From: JADKIH01 sp964595205
Lineage (GTDB): Bacteria; Bacteroidota; Bacteroidia; AKYH767-A; 2013-40CM-41-45
Length of the DNA: 64,000 nt
Assembly (NCBI GenBank): GCA_964595205.1
Contig: CAZQOQ010000036.1
Span: 333,355-397,354, forward strand
Direction of reading: 5' to 3'
Part shown: positions 36,644 through 45,283 of the stretch, in pieces
Position numbering within the stretch: the first letter of the stretch is position 1
How the letters are laid out: each line of letters begins with the position of its first letter
Made by a program: the position numbers and the translations under genes
Notes under the pieces: generated by a model
What the model saw: only the letters and a program-made list of their open reading frames with translations
Told to the model about the DNA's origin: nothing
Databases searched by the model: none

Positions 36644-37408
36644 ATGAAATCAGTGATGAGAAAATATTTTTTTGTTTTAATAATTATCATCTCAGGGAAG
36701 TTTTCTCTAAGCGCCCAGAATGATAATAATTCCGGATTAAATACATCTGCTGGAAATTCTGTGGTATTTTCAAATATTGATAATTTAGATTCTGTTGTAT
36801 TTAATTTATCGCAAGCAGTTGACTCATTGAATTACATTTGGTTTCCGGTTTCGATTTTATCTGACGATTCAATTTATTCGCTGGATTTTTCTTTTAAATA
36901 CAATCACAACAAACTGGTTTTTGATTCAATTATCGATCGGACCAATTACATCGAATTTCTTTCGTTTTATAATGGAACTGATTCTACTGTGAGATTTACC
37001 TGCAATAGTCTGCGAAAATATACGAACGATACCGTGCTTGTATTCGTTCGATTTATATCTCTTGGAGGACCGATTGTCGATTCGGATCTGAATACGATCG
37101 ATGTTTATTTAAACGGTACGCATTGCAGTCTTAAGTTTATTAGTTCTCTGTTTAATGGTATGAATGAAATAAATAACCATTCTTTAAGTTTTTATCCGAA
37201 TCCGGCGAATGACCTCTTATATCTGGAAGCCGATAGAAAATGTTCACTTCGTATTGTGGATATAAAAGGAAGAATAGTTGAAGAACTCAAAGAAATTAAT
37301 TGTGGCACAAACGTAATCAACATTCAAAATTTGGAAGAAGGTTTTTATGTTTTGATTTTAAATAGCGGTGAAAAAGATTTCTCTGAGAGAATATTAATTG
37401 TTAAGTAG
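36644..37408 (+). CDS. Cohesin-like domain protein with T9SS type A tail
   Basis: The 254-residue protein has a signal peptide (start ATG at 36644 or the in-frame ATG at 36656) ending in SLSAQ. The body (about 45-165) parallels the last cohesin-like domain of the 33185 protein. Shared landmarks are LSQAVDSLNYI against YSQAIASENYI, YSLDFSFKYNHN against NALDIALKFNED, and SLRKYTNDTVLVFVRF against SLLKYENSKVLFYLRF. A T9SS type A tail follows (FYPNPANDLLYL, LEEGFYVLILNSG). It looks like a split-off or duplicated copy of the neighbour's C-terminal half. A partner for the dockerin-like ends of other locus proteins is an attractive but untested role. Confidence 0.8.
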   Translation: MKSVMRKYFFVLIIIISGKFSLSAQNDNNSGLNTSAGNSVVFSNIDNLDSVVFNLSQAVDSLNYIWFPVSILSDDSIYSLDFSFKYNHNKLVFDSIIDRTNYIEFLSFYNGTDSTVRFTCNSLRKYTNDTVLVFVRFISLGGPIVDSDLNTIDVYLNGTHCSLKFISSLFNGMNEINNHSLSFYPNPANDLLYLEADRKCSLRIVDIKGRIVEELKEINCGTNVINIQNLEEGFYVLILNSGEKDFSERILIVK

Positions 37409-37456
37409 ATAAATCCAAGGGGTTAATAAATAATTTCCAGCGTTTTAGTGAGTGTT

Positions 37457-37486
37457 TTTGTAGTCTATTAGTTTGTTCTATATTTG
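37457..37486 (+). promoter_or_regulatory. Bacteroidota-type promoter for the DUF1761 gene
   Basis: TTTG (37457-37460) and TATATTTG (37479-37486) are separated by 18 nt, a full match to both boxes, 25 nt before the ATG at 37512. Confidence 0.68.
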
Positions 37487-37511
37487 TTAGAAACAGTTAA
37501 ACTATAATACT

Positions 37512-37967
37512 ATGCAACCACAACCGCATTATAATTTTATTGCACTGGCAATTGCAACAGTTATTCCAATGATTATGGGATTTATCTATTATCATCCGAG
37601 TGTATTGGGAAATGCATGGATGAAAGCAAATGGATTTGTCAAGGAGAGCCTGACTCCACCCAAACCTGCAATGTATCTGCTTGCGTTATTATGCTCATTT
37701 TTACTGGCATTCTTTCTTTGGGGTTGGGTGACGGGTGCTGGCGGTTTAGATCCAATGCAAACGACTGATCCTGTTGACGGACACAGTTACGTTACATTTA
37801 AACATGGCGCCTTTCATGGAATTGTATTTACACTCCTTGTCCTGACTCCGATATTTATTACCATGAAAATATTCGAACAGAGAAAATGGGCATGGGCTTT
37901 AGTAAACATAGGTTACTGGTCATTAACCGTAATCCTGATGAGCGGCATATTAAGCGCCTGGCGGTAA
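37512..37967 (+). CDS. DUF1761 family membrane protein
   Basis: The 151-residue protein has four predicted membrane helices and the DUF1761 pattern: an N-terminal helix with IPMIMGFIYYHPSVLGNAWM, a long second helix (LYLLALLCSFLLAFFLWGW-like), a hydrophilic loop and a HGAFHGIVFTLLVLTPIF helix, ending in a last helix with GYWSLTVILMSGIL. The biochemical role of DUF1761 is unknown. A well-matched promoter lies just upstream and a hairpin downstream, so it is likely monocistronic. Confidence 0.88.
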   Translation: MQPQPHYNFIALAIATVIPMIMGFIYYHPSVLGNAWMKANGFVKESLTPPKPAMYLLALLCSFLLAFFLWGWVTGAGGLDPMQTTDPVDGHSYVTFKHGAFHGIVFTLLVLTPIFITMKIFEQRKWAWALVNIGYWSLTVILMSGILSAWR

Positions 37968-37977
37968 AAAATGGACA

Positions 37978-37991
37978 GGCATGTTAATGCC
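37978..37991. terminator. Small hairpin between convergent genes
   Basis: GGCAT (37978-37982), GTTA loop and ATGCC (37987-37991) form a short stem flanked by GAC/GTC that can extend it past a bulge. It lies between the convergent DUF1761 and propeller genes. There is no strong T-run. Confidence 0.4.
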
Positions 37992-37996
37992 GTCTA

Positions 37997-40108
37997 TTAT
38001 TGCTTTATGACTTTCTTTGTCTGTGTGCTGTCCAGCGTACGGACGAAAATAAAATACGTAGTTGCCGGTAATTTATGAAAATCCAGGATTACAGGCTGAC
38101 CGTTATATTTCATTTCAAGAACTTTCTCGCCGGCCGAATTAAATACATAGACCTTTGCAGTGCCGATAGAACTGTTGAATTTTAATGTGGTAAAATCCTG
38201 CACCTGTACCGGGTAAACCGTGAAGATATTGTTTTCGGGGACTACCGGGTTTCCGGGATCTTTGAATACGGTAATTTGTGATGTATCAGTATTGAAGCAG
38301 CCGCTTAAATCCGTGTAGGTGTAAATTATTTCGTGGCTTCCAATGCTTACGATCGAAGGATCGAATATATTTCCTGCAACGCCATCTCCGGAATAAATTC
38401 CGCCCGGCGGATTTCCCTGAGTCAGCGTAAATGATGGAGCAACTATGCTAACGCTGTCGTTCGTCTCTTCATAACTAACAACCGGCTTATTAGCCATCGT
38501 TATAGTCGTAGTTGCAGATGTGAGTGAACAGCCGTTCGGGTTTGTAACCTGGACCCAGTAATCGCCCGGAGTGTTGATCACAATGCTCTGTGAGTTGTTT
38601 CCCGTATTCCAGCTGTATGATCCTCCCTTGTCAGAAGTTAAAGTCAGGCTGCCTCCGTCACAAATAGTCGTTAATCCGCTGGTATTGATCCTGGCTGATG
38701 CATTGCATAATTTTGAAACGAAAACATCCATTACACCGGCATTCGTCAGTGTAACGTTGCCTGCAGTCATCGTTGGCGAGGTAAATAATCCCGTTGATAT
38801 AATATTGTCGTCTATATCTGAACAGATCGCATACGTGCCATCATCACTGTTGCCGCCAGACGTCTGTAGCCACTGAACCTTTCCGTCAGAATCATATTTT
38901 ACTACGAAGTTGTCGGACGAATAATTTCCCGGGTTGAGGTTTGTTGCCATCGATGTACCAAACGCAACATTGTCTGCATGAAATTCTCCACCCACGTATA
39001 CATATCCATTCCTGTCGGTGCATACGGAATTTCCCTGTTGAACATGCACTCCCTCTGAGTTGACAGACCATTTCTCGTTTCCGTCGCCATCATATTTCAC
39101 CAGGAACATATTTCCAATTCCCGCATTACTCATGCTAAGGTTGCCGAAACTGATTGCCGGTGAAAAGAAACTTCCTGTTACATATATATCATTGTTTTTA
39201 TCGGTAACCAGTGAATTGGCAATATCGTTCCGGTTTCCACCTCCACCTTTTGCCCACAGTACATTCGAGTTATTGTCAATTTTGGTAACGAAAATATCTG
39301 AACTGTCTGCACTCAAATTAGTAACGATTGAATTTCCAAAGGCAATATTCTGTGACTTGAAATATCCGCATACAAAAATATTCGAGTTGCCATCTGCACA
39401 AATGGATGTTGCATAAGCGTTGTTATTGCCTCCTGCATTTAAAACCCATACTTCGTTTCCATTTGAGTCGTACTTGGCTATGAAAACGTCAGAGCTGTCG
39501 CTTGCAATATTCGATACCGAACTTGTTCCAAAATCAAACACATGCGATTTAAATTGTCCGGTAATAAATACATTCCCGTTTGCATCTGCGGCTACCCCTT
39601 TCGACAGGTCATCACCGGATCCCCCGGATTTCTTAACCCAGAGTACGTTACCATTCGAGTCGTATTTGGCAAGGAATATATCGCTGGTTCCGTTCGTATT
39701 CGAATTCGAAATTGTAACTGAACCGAAAGTCACGCTGTTCGAATAGAAATTTCCGGTAATTAATACATCATTGTTTTTATCCACAAAAACGGAGGTGGAG
39801 ATTTCTGCATTATTGCTGCCCGCACGTCTGGCCCATTGCACTGCTCCGCTTGAATTGTATTTAACAAGGTATATGTCATAAGATCCATTGTTGCTTAATG
39901 AATCAGAGCCTACCACGAGGGAATTGTTAAAAAATTCTCCCGTTACATAAATGTTGCCGTTGTTATCTGTAGCAATTGCCTGAGCCTCATCCGTGTTTTG
40001 CGAACTTATTGATTTTGTCCAGACCCACGAAGTGCCCTGGGCCCGACTAAGCCCGGAAGTAAGTATACCTAATGCAATGAGTAAGTAAATTTTTTTCATG
40101 CCTTTCAT
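37997..40108 (-). CDS. Secreted SBBP beta-propeller protein with T9SS type A tail
   Basis: The 703-residue protein has a signal peptide (start MKGMKKIYLLIALGILTS..SRAQ). About seven repeats of some 58 residues follow (about 25-470). Each carries NGNIYVTGEF-type, DIFLAKYDSNGNVLW-type and GGSGDD-type elements, the signature of SBBP beta-propeller repeats. An Ig/PKD-like stretch comes next (about 475-620; SGLTTICDGGSLTLTSDKGG, WVQVTNPNGCS), then a T9SS type A tail (VYPVQVQDFTTLKFN, AGEKVLEMKYNG). It should be exported. No enzymatic motif is seen; a binding or adhesive role is plausible. Confidence 0.87.
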   Translation of the reverse strand: MKGMKKIYLLIALGILTSGLSRAQGTSWVWTKSISSQNTDEAQAIATDNNGNIYVTGEFFNNSLVVGSDSLSNNGSYDIYLVKYNSSGAVQWARRAGSNNAEISTSVFVDKNNDVLITGNFYSNSVTFGSVTISNSNTNGTSDIFLAKYDSNGNVLWVKKSGGSGDDLSKGVAADANGNVFITGQFKSHVFDFGTSSVSNIASDSSDVFIAKYDSNGNEVWVLNAGGNNNAYATSICADGNSNIFVCGYFKSQNIAFGNSIVTNLSADSSDIFVTKIDNNSNVLWAKGGGGNRNDIANSLVTDKNNDIYVTGSFFSPAISFGNLSMSNAGIGNMFLVKYDGDGNEKWSVNSEGVHVQQGNSVCTDRNGYVYVGGEFHADNVAFGTSMATNLNPGNYSSDNFVVKYDSDGKVQWLQTSGGNSDDGTYAICSDIDDNIISTGLFTSPTMTAGNVTLTNAGVMDVFVSKLCNASARINTSGLTTICDGGSLTLTSDKGGSYSWNTGNNSQSIVINTPGDYWVQVTNPNGCSLTSATTTITMANKPVVSYEETNDSVSIVAPSFTLTQGNPPGGIYSGDGVAGNIFDPSIVSIGSHEIIYTYTDLSGCFNTDTSQITVFKDPGNPVVPENNIFTVYPVQVQDFTTLKFNSSIGTAKVYVFNSAGEKVLEMKYNGQPVILDFHKLPATTYFIFVRTLDSTQTKKVIKQ

Positions 40109-40443
40109 GTCTTATTAATAATATTACGAATGAAAGGGTCCTGGGTTTTTGATTTTTTTAAGGGATTCTTGCAGAAAAAGTGTAAGTAAAAGTATTTTAT
40201 TGCAGGTTTATTAAAAATAATAAGCCGGGATTTTCTTATACGAGTCGTTTTCAGTTAATTTTTCGCCGTATGAATAATCAGCTGCATGCCGGTTTATTAT
40301 CTGGAAGTTTTGACGGGAACCGGCAGGAAGACTTTTCAGCTGATAAAATCGGAATAGGATTTTGTTTAACAATTTAAGGGTTGGTTTTGAATTGAAACTT
40401 TCAGAATAATTCTATATTTACCACTTGATTTTAAATATTAAAT
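40109..40443. other. Intergenic region between divergent genes
   Basis: These 335 bases hold the upstream regions of the minus-strand propeller gene and the plus-strand stress-protein gene. I see a near-match -7 box TATATTTA at 40413-40420 for the latter (last base differs), with a TTTG at 40386-40389 at slightly long spacing. No gene is evident. Confidence 0.4.
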
Positions 40444-41256
40444 ATGAAAATACTGGTTCCTATCGATTTTACTCCTGTAACTGAAAATGCCCTGAAGTAC
40501 GCACTCGGACTTACATCAATATTACCCGTTACGAACATTATACTGTTTCATGTTGTTAATTCTGAAAAGGATGTTACACTGGCTGTAGGTAATTTGAATG
40601 CACTCATTCAAAAATATAAAGACGAGTCAAAAGTCGTTCTTGAGAGTTTTGTTAAACCAGGAAATATTTTCGACCAGATCGGCAGTACCGCGGCCGAATT
40701 GAGTACTTCTTTGATTGTAATGGGTACGCACGGCATTAAGGGAATGCAACATATCATCGGAAGTAAAGCGATGAAGGTGATTACCCAGTCAAGAACACCT
40801 TATATCGTCGTGCAGAAGCTTCCGTTCAGGGAGGTTAAGAATATTTTAATCCCGGTAGATTATACGAAAGAAATTAAACAACTTCTTCCATTGGTGGAAA
40901 AGCTAAATGAAAAATTCAAAGCTACGCTGATGCTCATCAAACAAAAATCGAACGACGAATTCATAAATAATAAAATAAATAACAATCTTGTATATTTTAA
41001 ATCATTTCTGAACGACAGCAACATCCGGTTCACCGAATCCGGCTCATATTCATCCTCTTCAAAGTATAAAGACGTTCTTGCGGAAGCGAATAAATCCGGA
41101 GTCGATCTCATCGTTACGACAATCGATCCTGAGACGAATATTACGGATTATATCATGGGTGTGGAAGAGCAAAAACTTGTGGCAAACGAATCTCAGATTC
41201 CCGTCTTGTGTGTAAACATAAAATATTTCATGAAGGGTACTAGTTTTTTTGAATAA
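40444..41256 (+). CDS. Universal stress protein with two Usp domains
   Basis: The 270-residue protein contains two fused UspA-like domains. The first (about 1-122) starts with the strand MKILVPIDF, and has the ATP-binding pattern GTHGIKGMQHIIGSKA near 99-114, matching G-2x-G-9x-G-S. The second (about 128-268) starts with NILIPVDYTKE but lacks a clear G-2x-G-9x-G-S loop, ending with LVANESQIPVLCVN. One domain therefore probably binds nucleotide and the other is degenerate, as in other tandem Usp proteins. Role: cytoplasmic stress or energy response, inferred from family. Confidence 0.92.
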   Translation: MKILVPIDFTPVTENALKYALGLTSILPVTNIILFHVVNSEKDVTLAVGNLNALIQKYKDESKVVLESFVKPGNIFDQIGSTAAELSTSLIVMGTHGIKGMQHIIGSKAMKVITQSRTPYIVVQKLPFREVKNILIPVDYTKEIKQLLPLVEKLNEKFKATLMLIKQKSNDEFINNKINNNLVYFKSFLNDSNIRFTESGSYSSSSKYKDVLAEANKSGVDLIVTTIDPETNITDYIMGVEEQKLVANESQIPVLCVNIKYFMKGTSFFE

Positions 41257-41292
41257 CGTGGTACTATTTTTTCCTATGACCCGCTGATAGTT

Positions 41293-41631
41293 ATGGTAAT
41301 ATTTCAAATAAAGAAATTGCATGTTGGAGGGATGGCTGTTTTTCCCCTGATTTTTATAAAAGAAGAGTTAAGCGAGAACAGGAAAAAGCTCCTGCTTAAC
41401 CATGAGCGTATTCATATACGGCAACAGGTTGAATTGCTGGTGTTGCCGTTTTATCTGTTTTATATATTTAATTATCTCTTCAACCTTATCAGGTATGCTA
41501 ATCATGATAAGGCATATAGAAATATCATTTTTGAGAAAGAGGCATTTGCGAATGAAGGCAATATGGACTATCTGCGTAAACGAAAAATCTGGAGTGTGTT
41601 TAAAACTAATGCCAGGGTTCAGAAAAAATAA
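41293..41631 (+). CDS. Minimal gluzincin-like metallopeptidase, membrane-associated
   Basis: The 112-residue protein has the zinc motif H-E-R-I-H (His37-Glu38-His41) within LLLNHERIHIRQQ, followed by a hydrophobic segment (about 48-66, VLPFYLFYIFNYLFNL) and then an FEKEAFANE block in which Glu81 or Glu83 could be the third zinc ligand. This resembles small M56/BlaR1-like or M48-like proteases seen in Bacteroidota. The stop is followed after 18 nt by the GTG of a large membrane protein, so they are likely co-transcribed. Catalysis is predicted only. Confidence 0.7.
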   Translation: MVIFQIKKLHVGGMAVFPLIFIKEELSENRKKLLLNHERIHIRQQVELLVLPFYLFYIFNYLFNLIRYANHDKAYRNIIFEKEAFANEGNMDYLRKRKIWSVFKTNARVQKK

Positions 41632-41649
41632 TTTCAAAGTTTCCGGCTT

Positions 41650-43473
41650 GTGATAAAAAATAAGAGCAGCATATTGTCAATAAGGATTACTTTTATTTTT
41701 ATCAGTATTGTGCTGACTTTTTTTGTTATTAAAACCCGGTGGTTCGATGATAACGGTGAAAGATGGAAATTCATTGTCGACTCTGACGGAGGAGGTTATT
41801 ATGCTCATCTGCCTGCAATATTTATTTATCATACGTTTGATTACAGGTTTGCAGAAAAATGTGAAGCAAAACTTCAGGGATTGAGTAATCCCCATGCCTT
41901 TAATGTGAAGGATGGGAAGCTTGTAAACAAGTACTTTATTGGCGAGGCCGTATTGTTATTGCCATTTTTTCTTTTGAGTTATTTCATTTCTTTTCTCACT
42001 CATCATGATTTGTCAGGATATAATGAGATATTCTTTGGATCAGTGGCTTTCGCTGCTATATTCTATGCGATAACGGGTTTATTTTTTACACGCAAGATAC
42101 TTCAGTTGTACAATATCAGGGAAAGCTGGATTGCATTCATATTATTGTTAATCGTTTTTGGAACCAATGTATTCTATTATGTGGTGTACGAACCAAGCCT
42201 GTCTCATGTATATTCATTTGCAATCGTAAGTATATTTGTCTGGAGCGTAAAAAAATTTCAGGTCGAAAGAACAGGAAAGTATCTTGTATATGCTTCCCTG
42301 GCTCTTGGATTGGTGACGATTATCCGTCCGGTGAATGTGATGATCGTCTTAGCTGTTCCGTTCTTATCAGGTTCTGTTGCGGGTTTCATTGAATTAGCCG
42401 GGAATATATTTAAAAGCCCTCGCAATTTATTAGTGGCGATGATTTGTTTTATGAGTGTGATATCCATTCAATTGATGGAATATTATGCTGCGTATGGGAA
42501 ATTATTTTACTGGACATACCGCGGCGAGGGACTCGATTTCAGCAAACCTCATTTCTGGGATTTACTTATTAGTTACAGAAAAGGTTTTTTTATTTATACT
42601 CCTTTAATGTTTATTGCCGTATTATCTGTCGTTTCTGTGATTAAGCGGTCAGTATTTGAGGGTGTTTCGTTTTTAATCTTCTTTGTGATTGTCTCTTACG
42701 TGATTTCTTGCTGGTCGAGTTGGGAATACGGAGGGTCGTTTGGTATGCGGCCACTTATTGAATATTACTCTGTTCTTATTATTCCGCTGGCATACGGTCT
42801 GAATGGATTGTATAAACCCGGATTCGTTTTTTCAGTCGTTTTTTTATTATTGTTGATTACCGGTTATTGCATGTTTCAAACTTATCAATATCAAAGGGGC
42901 ATAATTAGTTTTTATGATATGGATAAGGAGAAATACTGGAAAGTATTTTTAGAATCGGATCTTAGATACAGGCTGGTCGCTTCCCCTCCGGTAGTCGAAA
43001 AGATTGGCAGGGATAGCATTCAGTTAAAACAAACTCGTTTCATGGATTTTGAAGATTTGCCTGGAGACGCTGACGGAGTGTATAATACTGCTGAATTTTA
43101 TTCAGGACGACAATGCATGAAGGTGGATAAAAAGGCAGAATTCAGTCAGGGGTTCCTCTCGAAGTGTCAGCAATTAATGAATGATTCAATAAGATTCCTC
43201 GAGGTGAGCCTGATGGCAAAAAAATATGATGATAAAAATGACGCGGCACTGATTGTAAGTCTTGAAAGACCCGATACGAAAATATACCTGTACAATTCCT
43301 ATCCTATAAGCCTTTTAATGAACAAAAAAAAGGAATGGGAAAGGATGATTTATAGTGTAAAGCTGCCCGCGATGGAGGCTGAAGATGTCCTGAAAATATA
43401 TGTCTGGAATCCTTCGCCATCTCCATTTTTTATCGACAACTTCAAAGTGGATTTCTTTTCTTTAAAATATTGA
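41650..43473 (+). CDS. Large polytopic membrane protein of unknown function (GTG start)
   Basis: The 607-residue protein has about eleven hydrophobic helices (from FIFISIVLTFFVIKT near residue 13 to VVFLLLLITGYC near 400) and a soluble C-terminal part of about 190 residues with beta-rich character. Periplasmic loops carry an early DSDGGGYYAHLPA. Such a plan is reminiscent of GT39/ArnT-like glycosyltransferases with a C-terminal periplasmic domain, but no convincing catalytic signature was found. It starts with GTG 18 nt after the mini-metallopeptidase gene, suggesting functional linkage. Confidence 0.7.
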   Translation: MIKNKSSILSIRITFIFISIVLTFFVIKTRWFDDNGERWKFIVDSDGGGYYAHLPAIFIYHTFDYRFAEKCEAKLQGLSNPHAFNVKDGKLVNKYFIGEAVLLLPFFLLSYFISFLTHHDLSGYNEIFFGSVAFAAIFYAITGLFFTRKILQLYNIRESWIAFILLLIVFGTNVFYYVVYEPSLSHVYSFAIVSIFVWSVKKFQVERTGKYLVYASLALGLVTIIRPVNVMIVLAVPFLSGSVAGFIELAGNIFKSPRNLLVAMICFMSVISIQLMEYYAAYGKLFYWTYRGEGLDFSKPHFWDLLISYRKGFFIYTPLMFIAVLSVVSVIKRSVFEGVSFLIFFVIVSYVISCWSSWEYGGSFGMRPLIEYYSVLIIPLAYGLNGLYKPGFVFSVVFLLLLITGYCMFQTYQYQRGIISFYDMDKEKYWKVFLESDLRYRLVASPPVVEKIGRDSIQLKQTRFMDFEDLPGDADGVYNTAEFYSGRQCMKVDKKAEFSQGFLSKCQQLMNDSIRFLEVSLMAKKYDDKNDAALIVSLERPDTKIYLYNSYPISLLMNKKKEWERMIYSVKLPAMEAEDVLKIYVWNPSPSPFFIDNFKVDFFSLKY

Positions 43474-43541
43474 CCGACCTGCAGGGTTGTTTAATAAATA
43501 TTAAGGATTTATTCAAAGAGATAGCAATGTTGTCATTATAA

Positions 43542-44177
43542 TCAAATAATCGTCTTACAATAACATTCTTCATTGTCGATAACCATTTTTTCAAATCCCA
43601 TCACTCTTAAAAACTGTTCGTGATTTTTATTTTTCAGTTTTGTATAAACAATTTGCCTGACTCCCTTGCTCAGTAAGTATTTTCTTTCTTTTTCAAAAAT
43701 AAATCGCCCCACTTTATAGTCCCTGTATTTTGGAACGGTATAATTGATTTTTACATACGCTCTTCCTGATTCGGTAACATGAGCGATGAAGATATTCGCA
43801 AAGGCAAGATCACGAAGTACAACAAATCGTAAGTCATTACCTCCTTCTTCCAACGCGAATTCCGGAAAGAAATTCTGAATGTCGCTTTCATGAAACGAAT
43901 AGTATTTTTTTACAAGCTGGTTTCCTGAATCAAACTCGGCAAGATCAAAGTCTTCATGAGTATTGTAGATTTTAATAAGACGAAAAATATTTATTCCCAG
44001 TAAAATTCCGTTCGTCAATATTACCGGCATGGCATTTAAAGTAAAGCCATATAAAACAAAGGCAAGTGACCCAAAGCTGTTGAGCCAGCGGAACCGTATG
44101 TCGTTGTTGACTAAAAGTGATAGCGCAAGAAGTGCGGTAGCTGCGTAACCCAGGGACTGTGAGAGAATTTCGTTCAT
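43542..44177 (-). CDS. YgjV-like membrane protein fused to a GNAT-like domain
   Basis: The first 75 residues form three membrane helices with a YgjV-type pattern (SLGYAATALLALSLLVNND, WLNSFGSLAFVLYG, MPVILTNGILLGINIFRL). The remaining 130 residues look like an acetyltransferase fold: strand DLRFVVLRDLAFANIFIAHV, a Y-x-V-x-x-x-Y-R-D segment and a helix-strand ending NHEQFLRVMGFEKM with an MGF motif typical of GNAT C-termini. The canonical acetyl-CoA loop is not obvious. Cytosolic side and substrate are unknown. Confidence 0.75.
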   Translation of the reverse strand: MNEILSQSLGYAATALLALSLLVNNDIRFRWLNSFGSLAFVLYGFTLNAMPVILTNGILLGINIFRLIKIYNTHEDFDLAEFDSGNQLVKKYYSFHESDIQNFFPEFALEEGGNDLRFVVLRDLAFANIFIAHVTESGRAYVKINYTVPKYRDYKVGRFIFEKERKYLLSKGVRQIVYTKLKNKNHEQFLRVMGFEKMVIDNEECYCKTII

Positions 44178-44314
44178 GAATTTAATGTGAAAAGCGAATG
44201 TAATTATTTGAGTAATGGAATCGAAATGAGCAGAATCAGTTAATTTGTTGATTTATCTGAGATCAGGCAGTCGAGATATTCCGTCGCCATAACAATTTTA
44301 TTTCGAAATGTAAT

Positions 44315-44322
44315 TACTTTTG
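44315..44322 (+). promoter_or_regulatory. Possible -7 box for the acetolactate decarboxylase fusion gene
   Basis: TACTTTTG matches TAnnTTTG, 52 nt before the ATG at 44375. The expected -33 position holds only a T-rich stretch (TTTTATTT), so the box is tentative. Confidence 0.4.
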
Positions 44323-44374
44323 CTTCATCTAAAATTTAATCACCTTCGCTTATCTTAAATTCCAAAAATCAGGT

Positions 44375-45241
44375 ATGAACAGTAATATCAGGAAGCCGGT
44401 TGTATGCATGTTTATTTCCATTATTGCAATTCTTCAGAGTTTTGTTTCGGGAGGAGAGATCATGCAGGGAATTTACCAGTGCCCAATGAAATGTGAAGGC
44501 GATAAAGAATACCTTCAACCCGGGCTTTGCCCCGTTTGTGAGATGCAAATGATTGAGGTGCAGTCGTGCAATTCTGTAACTACTGAAAATGTGGTAACAA
44601 CGAACGGCTGCGTAAATTTCAGCGGGAACATGCATGATGTTATACATAACGGTCAGCTTGCCGGGACGATATCTATCGATTCAATAGAAACAAAAATGCA
44701 TCTTTATGGTGTAGGCCCGCTCGAGTATCTGAAAGGTGAGATCATGATTAGTGACGGCCGCAGTTATGTTTCATCGGTCACTCCTGACGGTAAGATTAAA
44801 ATAACCGAGTCGTACGACATTAAAGCTCCGTTTTTTGTGTATGCAAACACCAGCCGCTGGATTCAAACCCAGTTGCCGGACAGTATCACCAATCTGAAAG
44901 AGCTGGAAGCTTATCTCGATGTTGCAACAAAATTTAATACCAGGCCATTTTGTTTCAGGGTGAATGTCGAAGTAGAACAGGCAGATATTCATATCGTCAA
45001 CCTGCCTGATAATACAAAGGTGCAATCACCTAAGGATGCTCACAAAAATCAAAAGGAAATTAAAGTTAAGAATAAAATGGTCGAAATCGTTGGCTTCTTT
45101 TCCACCGAGCATGCAGGAGTTTTTACACATCACGATTCTTTTATTCATGCACACCTGATTACCTTTGATAAAACGGTAATGGGACATTGTGATATTGTTA
45201 AATTTAAAAAAGGAACTGCACGCCTGTTTCTCCCCGAATGA
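44375..45241 (+). CDS. Exported heavy-metal-binding-domain/acetolactate decarboxylase-like fusion
   Basis: The 288-residue protein has a signal-like N-terminus (about 25 residues). The next part is a heavy-metal-binding domain: YQCPMKCEG and CPVCEMQMIEV with Cys36, Met38, Cys40, Cys52, Cys55 and Met58. The remainder (about 75-288) matches alpha-acetolactate decarboxylase. Its active-site zinc ligands appear as His258, His260 and His271 in HAHLITFDKTVMGH, matching the H-x-H...GGH pattern of AlsD. AlsD forms acetoin from acetolactate in the cytoplasm; an exported, metal-domain-fused version is unusual, so the true substrate may differ. No butanediol genes are nearby. Confidence 0.82.
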   Translation: MNSNIRKPVVCMFISIIAILQSFVSGGEIMQGIYQCPMKCEGDKEYLQPGLCPVCEMQMIEVQSCNSVTTENVVTTNGCVNFSGNMHDVIHNGQLAGTISIDSIETKMHLYGVGPLEYLKGEIMISDGRSYVSSVTPDGKIKITESYDIKAPFFVYANTSRWIQTQLPDSITNLKELEAYLDVATKFNTRPFCFRVNVEVEQADIHIVNLPDNTKVQSPKDAHKNQKEIKVKNKMVEIVGFFSTEHAGVFTHHDSFIHAHLITFDKTVMGHCDIVKFKKGTARLFLPE

Positions 45242-45283
45242 TAATTTGTTGATGGTTTTTTCCTGCAGCGATAGAAATTTCTA

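Noticed and set aside
23380..37408. Polysaccharide utilisation locus
   Set aside because: A TonB receptor is present, but no SusD-like protein, glycoside hydrolase or sugar-sensing regulator is seen.
41402..41653. 83-residue plus-strand frame
   Set aside because: It overlaps the mini-metallopeptidase gene in another frame and lacks its HERIH logic; shadow.
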